From Bacteroidota bacterium (GTDB taxonomy: Bacteria; Bacteroidota; Bacteroidia; M30B66), in the NCBI GenBank assembly GCA_027490225.1, contig JAIXYK010000063.1:1-64000 (forward strand): a stretch of DNA of 64,000 nucleotides. Direction: 5' to 3'. The notes under the pieces were generated by a model. It ran no database searches. It had not been told where the DNA came from and was given only the letters and a program-made list of their open reading frames with translations. Positions 17,480 through 26,313 of this stretch are shown in pieces (the stretch's first letter is position 1; each line of letters opens with the position of its first letter). A program made the position numbers and the translations under genes.

Positions 17480-18238
17480 TCAATCTTTTTTTACAGATGC
17501 AGGTACATGACACTTTACAATTTGCTTTTCATTCAAATTAACATTTCCCGCATGCTGAGAAACTTCTATTTGAGGACTTAAATATGGAATCCCTAAATTT
17601 AATCCTCTTACAATTAATAATACTGCCATTAAAGTCAACATAATAGGAACTGATTTCTGAAAGAAAATTCGGTTAGAATTACTAAAGAATTTCCCCAAAG
17701 AAATAAAGGCATACATCAATGGAGCTGTTCCAAATCCAAAAGCCAACATAAAAAATAATGAATTGGCAGCAGTTCCAGTAGCGGCAGCAGCAGTTAATGC
17801 CAAATAAACCATACCACAAGGCAATGCCCCATTTAAAATTCCAATTAAAAACAAATGCTGAACTTTTCTTTTCTGGAGCAGAAATGCAAGTTTTGACTGT
17901 AGAACTTTATAAAAATTGAAAAGTAATTTATTTTTGAAATGTAATTTAAGTTTCCAATAATTATTCAAAATAAATAAGAGAAAAATAACTCCAATTATTA
18001 TTGAGAAATATTGCTGGAATTTAGCCAAATAAAGCGATTGACCAATTAATCCAATTAAAAGTCCTAATATTCCATAAGTAAGTGTTCTTCCTAGGTTATA
18101 AAGAAACACACCTAAATTCTTTTTCCATTCGGCAAATTGATGAACAGGAATTGATAATGCAATGGGGCCGCACATTCCTACGCAGTGAAAACTACTCAGT
18201 AAGCCAAGTGTAAAACCGGTAAGAATTAGCGTATTCAT
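17480..18238 (-). CDS. Sulfite exporter TauE/SafE-like membrane protein of cbb3 cluster
   Basis: A 252-aa polytopic membrane protein with about six hydrophobic segments. The first helix contains FHCVGMCGPIALS (Cys pair near residues 19-23) and the fourth AAAATG with NGALPCGMVYLAL, a duplicated (H/G)x(C)GP pattern like that of DsbD/CcdA-type transporters. In cbb3 clusters of Bacteroidota and Proteobacteria this gene follows ccoG and ccoH, and related proteins are implicated in copper delivery or redox transfer to the oxidase. The tail carries further hydrophilic sequence with Cys-His (VKCHVP). It overlaps ccoH by four bases. The substrate is unproven. Confidence 0.85.
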   Translation of the reverse strand: MNTLILTGFTLGLLSSFHCVGMCGPIALSIPVHQFAEWKKNLGVFLYNLGRTLTYGILGLLIGLIGQSLYLAKFQQYFSIIIGVIFLLFILNNYWKLKLHFKNKLLFNFYKVLQSKLAFLLQKRKVQHLFLIGILNGALPCGMVYLALTAAAATGTAANSLFFMLAFGFGTAPLMYAFISLGKFFSNSNRIFFQKSVPIMLTLMAVLLIVRGLNLGIPYLSPQIEVSQHAGNVNLNEKQIVKCHVPASVKKD

Positions 18239-18678
18239 TTTAAATTGATTGTTCCTTCTTTATAATATTTAATGGAATTATTTTCCCAATTAATTTGTAC
18301 TTTATAAACTCCTTTTTTAAATTGACTTAAATTAATTACTTGTTTACCAGATTTATCAAATTGAATTGGATACTCTTTATCCAAAGCTGTTTCTGACGGT
18401 CTATAGAAAAAAACAGTTCCTGATAAAGTTGGATTTAAATCAGAAGCATTAAAATCCAATATAAAATCTCTTCCGATTATTTCGTAATTTATAGAATGAT
18501 TTAATTTATTTTCGTTTTGTGTAGCATTTATTTTATCTTGAAAAGCTAGTTCCTTGGCGTAATAATCTTTCGATTCTAATTCGTTATTAACGGTACTGCT
18601 TAATATAACCAAAGTAACTATAAGCGCTACAAATCCAACATAAAGCACAACAATTCTAACTCCCCAATTAATTTTCAT
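18235..18678 (-). CDS. ccoH: cbb3 oxidase assembly protein FixH/CcoH
   Basis: A 147-aa single-pass membrane protein with an N-terminal helix (IVVLYVGFVALIVTLVILSS, residues 9-28) and a periplasmic beta domain. After the helix comes the ESKDYYAKELAFQDKI segment typical of FixH. Its role is assembly of the cbb3 oxidase together with CcoI and CcoG. It sits two bases after ccoG and overlaps the TauE/SafE-like gene by four, so it is translated as part of one operon. Confidence 0.9.
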   Translation of the reverse strand: MKINWGVRIVVLYVGFVALIVTLVILSSTVNNELESKDYYAKELAFQDKINATQNENKLNHSINYEIIGRDFILDFNASDLNPTLSGTVFFYRPSETALDKEYPIQFDKSGKQVINLSQFKKGVYKVQINWENNSIKYYKEGTINLK

Positions 18679-18680
18679 AT

Positions 18681-20087
18681 TTATTTTTTTCTAGAAATAT
18701 TACTTAAAAAGCTTGTCTTAACAGTTTTAATTTTTTTATTATTCGAATAAACACCGATTTCCAGTTTTGAATTTCGTTCTTTAACATCTTTAGAATCAAG
18801 TATTACAAAAAACTCACCGTTAGATACACCTTCTTTTTTAACACTTAATTCTTTTCCAATAAGTTTAATATCAGCATTAAAGTTTTCAATTTTTATTTCG
18901 ACCGGAAGGTTATTTCTTGTTTTATTCACCATGGTAATAGTATACAGGTTGCTAATTTTTCCGGGTGCTGGAATTTGATACAACATTCCTTTTGCTCTGA
19001 GCACTGTAACGTCATAATCAGAACGAGAAGCCAATAAATATCCTTCAATGCCAAGTAAAATAACCAAAACAGCAGAGTATGCTTTCATTCTGGTTGTAAA
19101 CTTTAATTTTTGTTTATTCTTTATTCCATTTTCAGAGTCGTACCTAATTAAGTCTTTTGGAAGTCCAACCTGTTCCATTACGTGGTTGCATTCGTCAATA
19201 CAAGCAGTACAGTTAATGCATTCTAATTGAGTTCCATGTCTTATATCTATTCCTGTAGGACAAACTTTAACACATAAGCCACAATCTATGCAATCACCTT
19301 TTCCACGGCTTTCAGTTTTCTTAAAATGGTGTCTTGGTTCACCTCTTTCATAGTCGTATGCAACAACAATAGAATTTCTGTCGAGCATTACACCTTGCAT
19401 TCTTCCGTAAGGACAAACAATTAGACAAACCTGTTCTCTAAACCACCAATAAACAAAAAAGAAAACCGAAGTAAAAATTACAATTGAAACAAAAGTTCCG
19501 ATTGTATCATTTGTTAAAGCATTTGTATAAAGTCCTAACACCTCATCTATTCCAATTAAATAACTTAGAAATGTATTGGCTATTAAATAAGAGATTGAAA
19601 AAAATAAAATGAATTTAATAGCTCTTTTAGTAATTTTTTCTTTGTTCCATTTTTGATTTTTCAGCGCTTTTTGTTTTGAATAATCTCCTTCAATCCAATA
19701 TTCAATTTTTCTGAAAACCATTTCCATAAAAATCGTTTGAGGACAGGCCCATCCGCAAAAAACGCGTCCAAATATTACTGTAAATAATGCTATAAATACA
19801 ATAAAAATGAGCATTCCTAATCCAAAAATGAAGAAATCTTGTGGCCAGAAAATTACTCCGAATAAAATAAACTTCCTTTCCAAAATATTCATTAAAAATA
19901 ATGGTTCACCATTGAATTTAATAAAGGGAAGTCCGAAGAAAACTATTAAATAAATATAGCTTGCATACGACCTCAAGTTAAATAGTTTACCAGAAGGTTT
20001 CTTTGGAAAAATCCAGGCCCTGTTTCCTTCCTTGTCGATAGTAGCGATACTATCGCGAAAGCTCTCGCTTGGAATTTCATTTTCCAT
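18681..20087 (-). CDS. ccoG: cbb3 oxidase accessory iron-sulfur protein
   Basis: A 468-aa membrane protein (FixG family) that takes part in cbb3 maturation, shown in other bacteria to act in copper reduction. Hydrophobic segments alternate with cysteine motifs: CGWACPQTIFMEM (FixG signature), VCLIVCPYGRMQG, and a bacterial ferredoxin domain with CIDCGLCVKVCPTG and CINCTACIDECN for two 4Fe-4S clusters. A C-terminal immunoglobulin-like domain follows the last helix. It starts 11 bases after ccoP. Confidence 0.95.
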   Translation of the reverse strand: MENEIPSESFRDSIATIDKEGNRAWIFPKKPSGKLFNLRSYASYIYLIVFFGLPFIKFNGEPLFLMNILERKFILFGVIFWPQDFFIFGLGMLIFIVFIALFTVIFGRVFCGWACPQTIFMEMVFRKIEYWIEGDYSKQKALKNQKWNKEKITKRAIKFILFFSISYLIANTFLSYLIGIDEVLGLYTNALTNDTIGTFVSIVIFTSVFFFVYWWFREQVCLIVCPYGRMQGVMLDRNSIVVAYDYERGEPRHHFKKTESRGKGDCIDCGLCVKVCPTGIDIRHGTQLECINCTACIDECNHVMEQVGLPKDLIRYDSENGIKNKQKLKFTTRMKAYSAVLVILLGIEGYLLASRSDYDVTVLRAKGMLYQIPAPGKISNLYTITMVNKTRNNLPVEIKIENFNADIKLIGKELSVKKEGVSNGEFFVILDSKDVKERNSKLEIGVYSNNKKIKTVKTSFLSNISRKK

Positions 20088-20098
20088 TTTAGTTTTAT

Positions 20099-21295
20099 TT
20101 ATTTTTTGATTGTTGTATCAACTTGTGTCAATGCATTAGCGTTTGTATCTGCAGCCATTCCAGTTGAATCTTTAACGGCAACCGCTTCTTGCATTAAATC
20201 GCCTTGTGGGGCTTTGCCATTTGGAGGGTTTGATCCAATAAGTGAATGAATATAACTACTTACTTGCGCCATTTGCATTGGAGACAAATCTTCTTTCCAT
20301 GACTTCATGCCTTTGTCAGGCCATCCGTATTTTACTGATTTAAATACGTTAACAATATCGCCACCATGAATCCAATAATTGTCAGTCATATTCGGTCCTA
20401 CGCCACCTTCGCCAATTTTTCCATGGCAAGCTGCGCAATTGGCAGTGTAAACATTTTTTCCAGCCTCAATATCTGCTAATTCTGTTAATATTTTGACGTT
20501 TGTTTCATCTACATTATTGGCAGCAGTTTTCATGTATTCAGCTACTTCTAATTTAGCTTTTGCTACTTCTTTGTCAAATTCTGCCCCTTGTAAATCGCCA
20601 GTATGTAACACATGAAAATTAAATAAATAAATAATTCCAACTAAAATGGTTAAGTAAAATCCATATTTCCACCAAGGAGGTAAATCATTATCTAATTCTT
20701 CAATTCCATCATAATTATGATCGAGCATGATTTCCGCCTCTTTCTCAATTTCAACAGATGCATTCAATTTATCCAATATATTTTTTTCTTTTATTGCTAT
20801 AGGTTGCGGTAAGGATTTGACATCGATCTCAGCAATTAAATTCGATTTAACAAAGTTTTTAATTGAAATAATTAGAAAATAAATAACTCCAAACTCTATT
20901 AAAATAGCTAGCGACAAACTAATAAATGTAAAATAATCTAGTCCGCCAATTTTCCAATCATTAACAACTTGAGCTGCCACAGAGGTTGCCTCTTGCGCAT
21001 AGGAAGCTGTATAACTTGATAAAATAAAAATTGCAACTATTGATAAGAGTTCTTTACCCTTAGTTTTACTCATCCGCTCTTTATTTTCTTTTGTTTCACT
21101 TTGAATTAAGTTTTTAAAAGCACTACTTAAGCCAATAATAACTACTAAAAGAAAAATTACAATTACAAGAAATGCATTGAATAAAGCATTTGAAAAAATG
21201 GAGTCGTTAAATATTTGCTTTTCCTGAGCAAAACTAATCATTGGCAATATTCCTAGAAACACTGACAACATACCTTTATTAAATTGTGATTTCAT
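20099..21295 (-). CDS. ccoP: cbb3 oxidase cytochrome c subunit CcoP
   Basis: Membrane-anchored cytochrome c that passes electrons to the catalytic subunit. ATG 21295 (MKSQFNKG) is preferred to the ATG at 21307 because it places the hydrophobic leader at the very N-terminus, but either is possible. Hydrophobic segments lie near residues 5-20, 30-55, 85-95 and 115-140; the N-terminal FixP anchor DLPPWWKYGFYLT comes after a long loop. A single haem c site, CAACH, and GVGPNMTDNYWIHGG follow. Proteobacterial CcoP has two haems, so this is a mono-haem version, at least from the visible motifs. The last residues are low-complexity and hydrophilic. Confidence 0.93.
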   Translation of the reverse strand: MKSQFNKGMLSVFLGILPMISFAQEKQIFNDSIFSNALFNAFLVIVIFLLVVIIGLSSAFKNLIQSETKENKERMSKTKGKELLSIVAIFILSSYTASYAQEATSVAAQVVNDWKIGGLDYFTFISLSLAILIEFGVIYFLIISIKNFVKSNLIAEIDVKSLPQPIAIKEKNILDKLNASVEIEKEAEIMLDHNYDGIEELDNDLPPWWKYGFYLTILVGIIYLFNFHVLHTGDLQGAEFDKEVAKAKLEVAEYMKTAANNVDETNVKILTELADIEAGKNVYTANCAACHGKIGEGGVGPNMTDNYWIHGGDIVNVFKSVKYGWPDKGMKSWKEDLSPMQMAQVSSYIHSLIGSNPPNGKAPQGDLMQEAVAVKDSTGMAADTNANALTQVDTTIKK

Positions 21296-21309
21296 AATTA
21301 TATGCATTT

Positions 21310-21471
21310 TTAGTTTTCAAAAGGAACATTCTTAGCATGTTCTATGTATTTTTTATCAGCCTTAAAAACATAAATAGTAACTAAAGCGAAAAATGTAAAA
21401 AACATGAATAAAGAAATCATTGGAAAGATTCCAATACCTGATATCGATTGAAGATAATTGATAAATTTCAT
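21310..21471 (-). CDS. ccoQ: Short CcoQ-like subunit of cbb3 oxidase
   Basis: A 53-aa open frame that starts at ATG 21471, nine bases after the ccoNO stop, and ends just before ccoP. It reads as a single-span membrane protein: MKFINYLQSISGIGIFP, then a hydrophobic stretch to about residue 36 and a hydrophilic tail (ADKKYIEHAKNVPFEN). Size, topology and position between ccoO and ccoP match the CcoQ/FixQ subunit, which stabilises the complex. Sequence similarity to proteobacterial CcoQ is not obvious, so the name is based mostly on position. Confidence 0.8.
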   Translation of the reverse strand: MKFINYLQSISGIGIFPMISLFMFFTFFALVTIYVFKADKKYIEHAKNVPFEN

Positions 21472-21479
21472 TTTAGTAA

Positions 21480-23606
21480 TTATTTAGTGTTATTAACTGA
21501 AACCGTTTTTATGTCTTTACCTAATCTTTGTAGGTATGCAATCATGGCGATAACTTCTTTTTCGGAAGATGTTTCAATACCATCTTTCTTAAGGTTAGCT
21601 TGAATCTCTTGGGATTGTTTTCTCAAACTTGCCTCGGCCATCTCTGCAAATCCATCAGGATAAGGAACCCCTAAAGTTTGCATAGCTTTTATTTTTGCTT
21701 TTAAAGAAGAAACATCTAAATCGTCATCTAACAGCCAAGTGTAAGTAGGCATGATACTGCCAGGTGACATAGAAGTTGGTTCTATAAAGTGATTGTAATG
21801 CCAACTATCAGGATACTTCCCACCTACTCTAACTAAATCTGGCCCTGTTCGTTTACTTCCCCACTGAAATGGATGATCATAAACAAATTCACCAGCTTTT
21901 GAGTACTCACCATATCTAGCAACTTCGCTTCTAAAAGGACGAATCATTTGTGAATGGCAGGTATAACAGCCTTCCCGAATGTAAATATCACGACCTTCTA
22001 ATTCTAAAGGAGTGTATGGCTTTACTGAGGCAATTGTAGGAATATTAGATTTTACTAAAAACGTAGGGACAAATTCAATAATTCCACCAATAGCAACTAC
22101 AACTAAGCTAACAACCAATAACTGAATTGGTTTTCTTTCAATCCAACGGTGCCAGTGGTCTTTTGAATGCGGTGTATAATTTTCACTTAAAGGCATCGCT
22201 TCAGCGTCTTCGTTTGGTAAAAACTTTCCAATGGCAACAGTTTTAAAAAGATTGTAAGTCATTATGATAACTCCAACTAAATAAAGTGTTCCACCGAGCG
22301 CTCTTGCTGCATAAAAAGGCATCATTCTGGTTACTGTATCCAAAAATTGCCATTGTAATTGACCTTCTTCGGTAAAATCTTTCCACATAGAGCTTTGCAT
22401 GAAGCCAGCCCAATACATTGGAATTGCATAAACAAGTATCCCAAGCGTTCCAATCCAAAAATGCATATTTGCCAACTTTTTGGAGTAAAGGTTTGTTTGG
22501 AACATTTTGGGAATTAAGTAATACAAGATGCCAAATGTTAAAAAACCATTCCAACCTAATGCGCCTACGTGCACGTGAGCAACTATCCAATCGGTGAAAT
22601 GTGCTACAGCATTTACGCTTTTTAGAGATAACATTGGCCCTTCAAATGTTGCCATACCATAAGCAGTAACAGCCACTACCAAGAATTTTAACACTACATC
22701 GTCTCTCACTTTGTCCCAAGCACCACGCAAAGTCAACAATCCATTAATCATTCCTCCCCATGAAGGAGCAATTAACATCACAGAAAACACCACACCTAAA
22801 GATTGCGCCCAATCAGGAACAGCAGTGTACAACAAATGGTGAGGACCTGCCCAGATATAAAGGAAGATTAGTGCCCAAAAGTGAATAATTGATAAACGAT
22901 AAGAATACACAGGCCTATTGGCTGCCTTAGGAATGAAATAATACATCAAACCTAAATAAGGAGTAGTTAAAAAGAATGCAACTGCATTATGTCCATACCA
23001 CCATTGCACCAATGCATCCTGAACACCTGCATAATAAGAATATGATTTGAAAAGTGTTACAGGAATCTCAATAGAGTTCACAATATGTAACATAGCTACG
23101 GTTACAAAAGTGGCAATATAAAACCAAATGGCAACGTATAAATGGCGTTCTCTTCTACGAAGAATGGTACCAAACATGTTCCAACCGAAAACCACCCAAA
23201 CCAAAGTGATGAGTATATCAATTGGCCATTCTAATTCGGCATATTCTTTACCAGTAGTTTTTCCTAATGCCAGAGAAGCAGCAGCCAGAACAATAATTAA
23301 TTGCCATCCCCAGAAATGGATTTTGCTTAATAAATCACTAAACATCCTGGCTTTAACAAGGCGTTGTAGAGAATAATAGACGCCCATAAAAATCCCGTTT
23401 CCAACAAATGCAAAAATTACTGCATTGGTATGAATAGGTCTAACTCTTCCGTAAGTTGTATAGGCTGTGTCGAAATTAAGAACAGGAAAAACTAATTGAA
23501 GCGCTATAATCAAACCACCAAGCATTCCTACTAAGCCCCAAATAATAGTGGCATAAGCAAACCATTTAACAGTCTTATTGTCGTATTGAAATTTTTCTAT
23601 TTCCAT
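21480..23606 (-). CDS. ccoNO: Fused cbb3 cytochrome c oxidase subunits I and II (CcoN-CcoO)
   Basis: Catalytic core of the high-affinity terminal oxidase. Residues 1 to about 460 are the haem-copper oxidase subunit: low-spin haem ligand region RPIHTNAVIFAFVGNG, copper-ligand WWYGHNAVAFF and AGPHHLLYTA, then DWIVAHVHVGALGWNGF. The remainder is CcoO, a mono-haem cytochrome c: membrane anchor near residue 500, IREGCYTCHSQMIRPFRSE, GPDLVRVGGKYPDSWH and the Met region PTSMSPGSIMPTYTW. Fusion of both subunits in one 708-aa chain is characteristic of Bacteroidota. It lies 6 bases after ccoS. Confidence 0.97.
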   Translation of the reverse strand: MEIEKFQYDNKTVKWFAYATIIWGLVGMLGGLIIALQLVFPVLNFDTAYTTYGRVRPIHTNAVIFAFVGNGIFMGVYYSLQRLVKARMFSDLLSKIHFWGWQLIIVLAAASLALGKTTGKEYAELEWPIDILITLVWVVFGWNMFGTILRRRERHLYVAIWFYIATFVTVAMLHIVNSIEIPVTLFKSYSYYAGVQDALVQWWYGHNAVAFFLTTPYLGLMYYFIPKAANRPVYSYRLSIIHFWALIFLYIWAGPHHLLYTAVPDWAQSLGVVFSVMLIAPSWGGMINGLLTLRGAWDKVRDDVVLKFLVVAVTAYGMATFEGPMLSLKSVNAVAHFTDWIVAHVHVGALGWNGFLTFGILYYLIPKMFQTNLYSKKLANMHFWIGTLGILVYAIPMYWAGFMQSSMWKDFTEEGQLQWQFLDTVTRMMPFYAARALGGTLYLVGVIIMTYNLFKTVAIGKFLPNEDAEAMPLSENYTPHSKDHWHRWIERKPIQLLVVSLVVVAIGGIIEFVPTFLVKSNIPTIASVKPYTPLELEGRDIYIREGCYTCHSQMIRPFRSEVARYGEYSKAGEFVYDHPFQWGSKRTGPDLVRVGGKYPDSWHYNHFIEPTSMSPGSIMPTYTWLLDDDLDVSSLKAKIKAMQTLGVPYPDGFAEMAEASLRKQSQEIQANLKKDGIETSSEKEVIAMIAYLQRLGKDIKTVSVNNTK

Positions 23607-23612
23607 AAAAAC

Positions 23613-23801
23613 TTATTTTATTTTATTATCAGAGAGGGTATTTTCGGTTTCTTTTTGTTTGACATCATTTTCAAATAACATTCTCACAGAAGGCGTATAA
23701 TCATCTTCATATTGTCCAGATTTTACAGACCAAATAAATGCTCCAAGAAAACCTAAGGCGATAAATAAACTAGTTGAAATAAGAATTAAAATGACGCTCA
23801 T
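23613..23801 (-). CDS. ccoS: cbb3 oxidase maturation protein CcoS
   Basis: A 62-aa single-span membrane protein needed for cofactor insertion in the oxidase. Typical features: N-terminal helix SVILILISTSLFIALGFLG followed by AFIWSVKSGQYEDD, the conserved CcoS motif, and a variable charged tail. It heads the structural oxidase genes, 68 bases after ccoI, with a candidate CRP/FNR-type operator in that spacer. Confidence 0.95.
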   Translation of the reverse strand: MSVILILISTSLFIALGFLGAFIWSVKSGQYEDDYTPSVRMLFENDVKQKETENTLSDNKIK

Positions 23802-23842
23802 AATTATGAGGTAAAATTATCTTTACAGAAAAAAATAATTAT

Positions 23843-23854
23843 TGACGAGTGTCA
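23843..23854 (-). promoter_or_regulatory. Candidate CRP/FNR-type operator upstream of ccoS
   Basis: TGAC-GAGT-GTCA is a perfect inverted repeat with 4-nt spacer, the geometry of FNR-family sites. It is 42 bases upstream of ccoS. The same half-sites recur at 27217-27232, in the divergent control region of the cluster. The CRP-type regulator at 28509 is the likely ligand. Confidence 0.5.
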
Positions 23855-23857
23855 CAT

Positions 23858-23876
23858 TGATTAATGACATTAATCA
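23858..23876. repeat. Perfect 9-bp palindrome across the ccoI stop codon
   Basis: TGATTAATG and CATTAATCA flank a single A. It overlaps the end of ccoI and lies directly beside the CRP/FNR-type site. It could be a second operator or part of it; no T tract supports a terminator. Confidence 0.6.
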
Positions 23877-26293
23877 TGTAAATCTTTGGCGAAAAAAGTG
23901 GTTAATGTAATTGTAACAAGAATAATACTAATAGAGCTAGCTGGCATTAAAATAGCGGCAATCACTGGTTTTAACTCGCCAATCACTGAAAAGTATAATC
24001 CTATTATATTGTATAAAATAGAAATACCAAAACATGAATAAATAATTGTCTTTTGTTTTTTACAAAAATTAATTAATTCATTTAATTTATGAAAATGCTC
24101 CCCTGCCATAATCACGTCGCAAGAGGGTGAAAAATTATTCATATTATCACTAACAGCAATACCAACATCACTCTGTTTTAGAGCTCCAGCATCATTTAAA
24201 CCATCTCCAAACATTATAACAGAATTTCCGTTTTTTTGTAAATCCTTGATATAATTAAGTTTGTCTGTTGGAGTTTGATTGAAAAGCATTGAATGATTTT
24301 CTCCAAACAAGTTTTTCAAATTTCTTTCTTCATTGTTATTATCTCCTGATAAAACGGATAATTTAAATTTCTTCGTTAATTTCTCAATTACATTTTTTAG
24401 ATTATTTCTATAAACATTTTTAATTTCAAAATAACCTAAATAATTATCATCTATAGAAACATAAACCTGTGTTCCTAGGCTTAAATATTTCTTATTATTT
24501 GTAACAAATTTAGCAGATCCAATTCTAACGAATTTCCCTTCAATAATACCTGAAATCCCTTCTCCTAAATTCTCCAAATAGTCTCTTACAAAATGTTTTT
24601 TATAGTTATTTAAACTAAAAGCAATTGCTTTGCTAAGTGGATGATTGGACTGGGAAACAAGTGAAAAAATTAATTCCTTTTGATATTCATTAATACTACC
24701 GAAGAATAAAGCATTTTTAATTTGTTGAACTGTAATAGTACCTGTTTTATCAAAAACAATTGTATCTACTTTGGCAATTCTTTCAATCACAGAACTACTT
24801 TTGACATAAAACTTTAAATTATTCAATTGCTGAATCATATTACCATTGGTGAATGTTGCGCTCAAAAGCAATGCGCATGGACATGCAACAATAAGTACAG
24901 ATGTTATTACATTTAATGTAACCGAAGGATTCACAAATTGCCAATAAATTGCAGCAATAAAAGCAATTGAAAATAAAGCGTAAGTGAAATATTTGCTCAC
25001 ATTGTGAATAAACGAATCATCATTATTTACGTTGGTCTTATTCTTAAAAGCTTCATTATTCCAAAGTTGTGTAAGATAGCTTTGAGAAACTTCTTTTATT
25101 ACTTCTAACTCTATGGCTCCATTGGTTTGCCGACCGCCTGCATATACAATTTCTCCAATACTCTTCGAAACTGGAGTCGCTTCTCCTGTTACAAAACTAT
25201 AATCAATTATAGCCTTACCTAAAAACAAAATAGCGTCAGCTGGAATAATTTCTTCATTAAATATTTTAATCCGGTCACCTATTTTTAAATCCTTCACTGA
25301 GATTTGTTGCTCTTTGCCGTCTTTATCAATTCTTGTAACACCCAATGGGAAATAAGATGTAAAATCTCTATCGAAAGAAATTTGCTGGTAAGTTCTATTT
25401 TGCAAATACCTTCCAATGAGCATAAAGAAAACTATTCCAGACATAGAATCGAGATATCCAACACCGGTATTACTGATTATTTCAAATACACTTCGCGAAA
25501 ATGTGATAAGTATAGCCAATGCAATAGGGGTGTCAATATTGAGAAATTTTTGCTTATAGCTTTTTAATGCAGATATAAAGAACTCAGAAGCCGAATAAAA
25601 AAATACAGGCAGCGCTAAGAACAAATTAAAATAGTTGAAGAAATATTTAAATGCGGGCTCATCAAATTTCCCCAGTGAGAAATAATCAGGAAAACTAAAC
25701 ATCATAATATTCCCAAAACAAAAGCCTGCAATACCAATTTTTAAAATTCGGGAATTATCAATTTTTTTTAGACTCTTTTTAGAAACATCATTTAAACTAA
25801 TATGTGGTTCATAGCCAATATCGGTCAATTTCTCCGCTATTTTTGAGAGTTTTGTTTTTCCATTATCAAATTGAATTGTTATTTCCTTTTTAATAAAATT
25901 TACCGTTGATTTTAATACACCTAAATCTAATTGTGGTAATTTTTCCAAAATCCAAATGCATGAATTGCAATGCATTTGGGGAAGATAAAATGTAACATGA
26001 AAGATACTTTCTTGTCTAAAGTGTACTAATTTCTCAGTAATTAACTCATCATTCAGAAAATCAAATTTACCTTTTCTGTGCTCATGGTTTTGGTTGACTC
26101 CAGGAGTTTTATCTATTTCGTAGTAGGTACAAAGGTTATTTTGATTAATAATTTCATAAACTGTTTTGCAACCATTACAACAAAACTGTTTTTCGTCAAT
26201 TAAATTATCAGTATTAAACACAAAATCCCCACAGTGAAAACAAACATCTTTTTTAGAGATTTTTTTATCAAGTATAAACTCCGATTTGCTCAA
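23870..26293 (-). CDS. ccoI: Copper-exporting P1B-type ATPase for cbb3 assembly
   Basis: Pumps copper across the inner membrane to supply the oxidase (FixI/CcoI). Over 807 aa it has an N-terminal cysteine cluster (CFHCGD, CCNGCKTVYEI), a heavy-metal-binding domain with MHCNSCIW, eight hydrophobic segments with the CPC ion site (IVACPCALLLSAT), the actuator motif VTGEATP, phosphorylation motif DKTGTIT, HP locus SNHPLSKA and hinge MFGDGLNDAGAL. The N-terminal cysteine region is the one that distinguishes CcoI from CopA. Downstream of usp by 20 bases. Confidence 0.95.
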   Translation of the reverse strand: MSKSEFILDKKISKKDVCFHCGDFVFNTDNLIDEKQFCCNGCKTVYEIINQNNLCTYYEIDKTPGVNQNHEHRKGKFDFLNDELITEKLVHFRQESIFHVTFYLPQMHCNSCIWILEKLPQLDLGVLKSTVNFIKKEITIQFDNGKTKLSKIAEKLTDIGYEPHISLNDVSKKSLKKIDNSRILKIGIAGFCFGNIMMFSFPDYFSLGKFDEPAFKYFFNYFNLFLALPVFFYSASEFFISALKSYKQKFLNIDTPIALAILITFSRSVFEIISNTGVGYLDSMSGIVFFMLIGRYLQNRTYQQISFDRDFTSYFPLGVTRIDKDGKEQQISVKDLKIGDRIKIFNEEIIPADAILFLGKAIIDYSFVTGEATPVSKSIGEIVYAGGRQTNGAIELEVIKEVSQSYLTQLWNNEAFKNKTNVNNDDSFIHNVSKYFTYALFSIAFIAAIYWQFVNPSVTLNVITSVLIVACPCALLLSATFTNGNMIQQLNNLKFYVKSSSVIERIAKVDTIVFDKTGTITVQQIKNALFFGSINEYQKELIFSLVSQSNHPLSKAIAFSLNNYKKHFVRDYLENLGEGISGIIEGKFVRIGSAKFVTNNKKYLSLGTQVYVSIDDNYLGYFEIKNVYRNNLKNVIEKLTKKFKLSVLSGDNNNEERNLKNLFGENHSMLFNQTPTDKLNYIKDLQKNGNSVIMFGDGLNDAGALKQSDVGIAVSDNMNNFSPSCDVIMAGEHFHKLNELINFCKKQKTIIYSCFGISILYNIIGLYFSVIGELKPVIAAILMPASSISIILVTITLTTFFAKDLHD

Positions 26294-26313
26294 AATTCAA
26301 AATTAATTAATTG

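Noticed and set aside
22243-22590. 115-aa frame inside ccoNO
   Set aside because: Alternative frame of the oxidase gene; no support.
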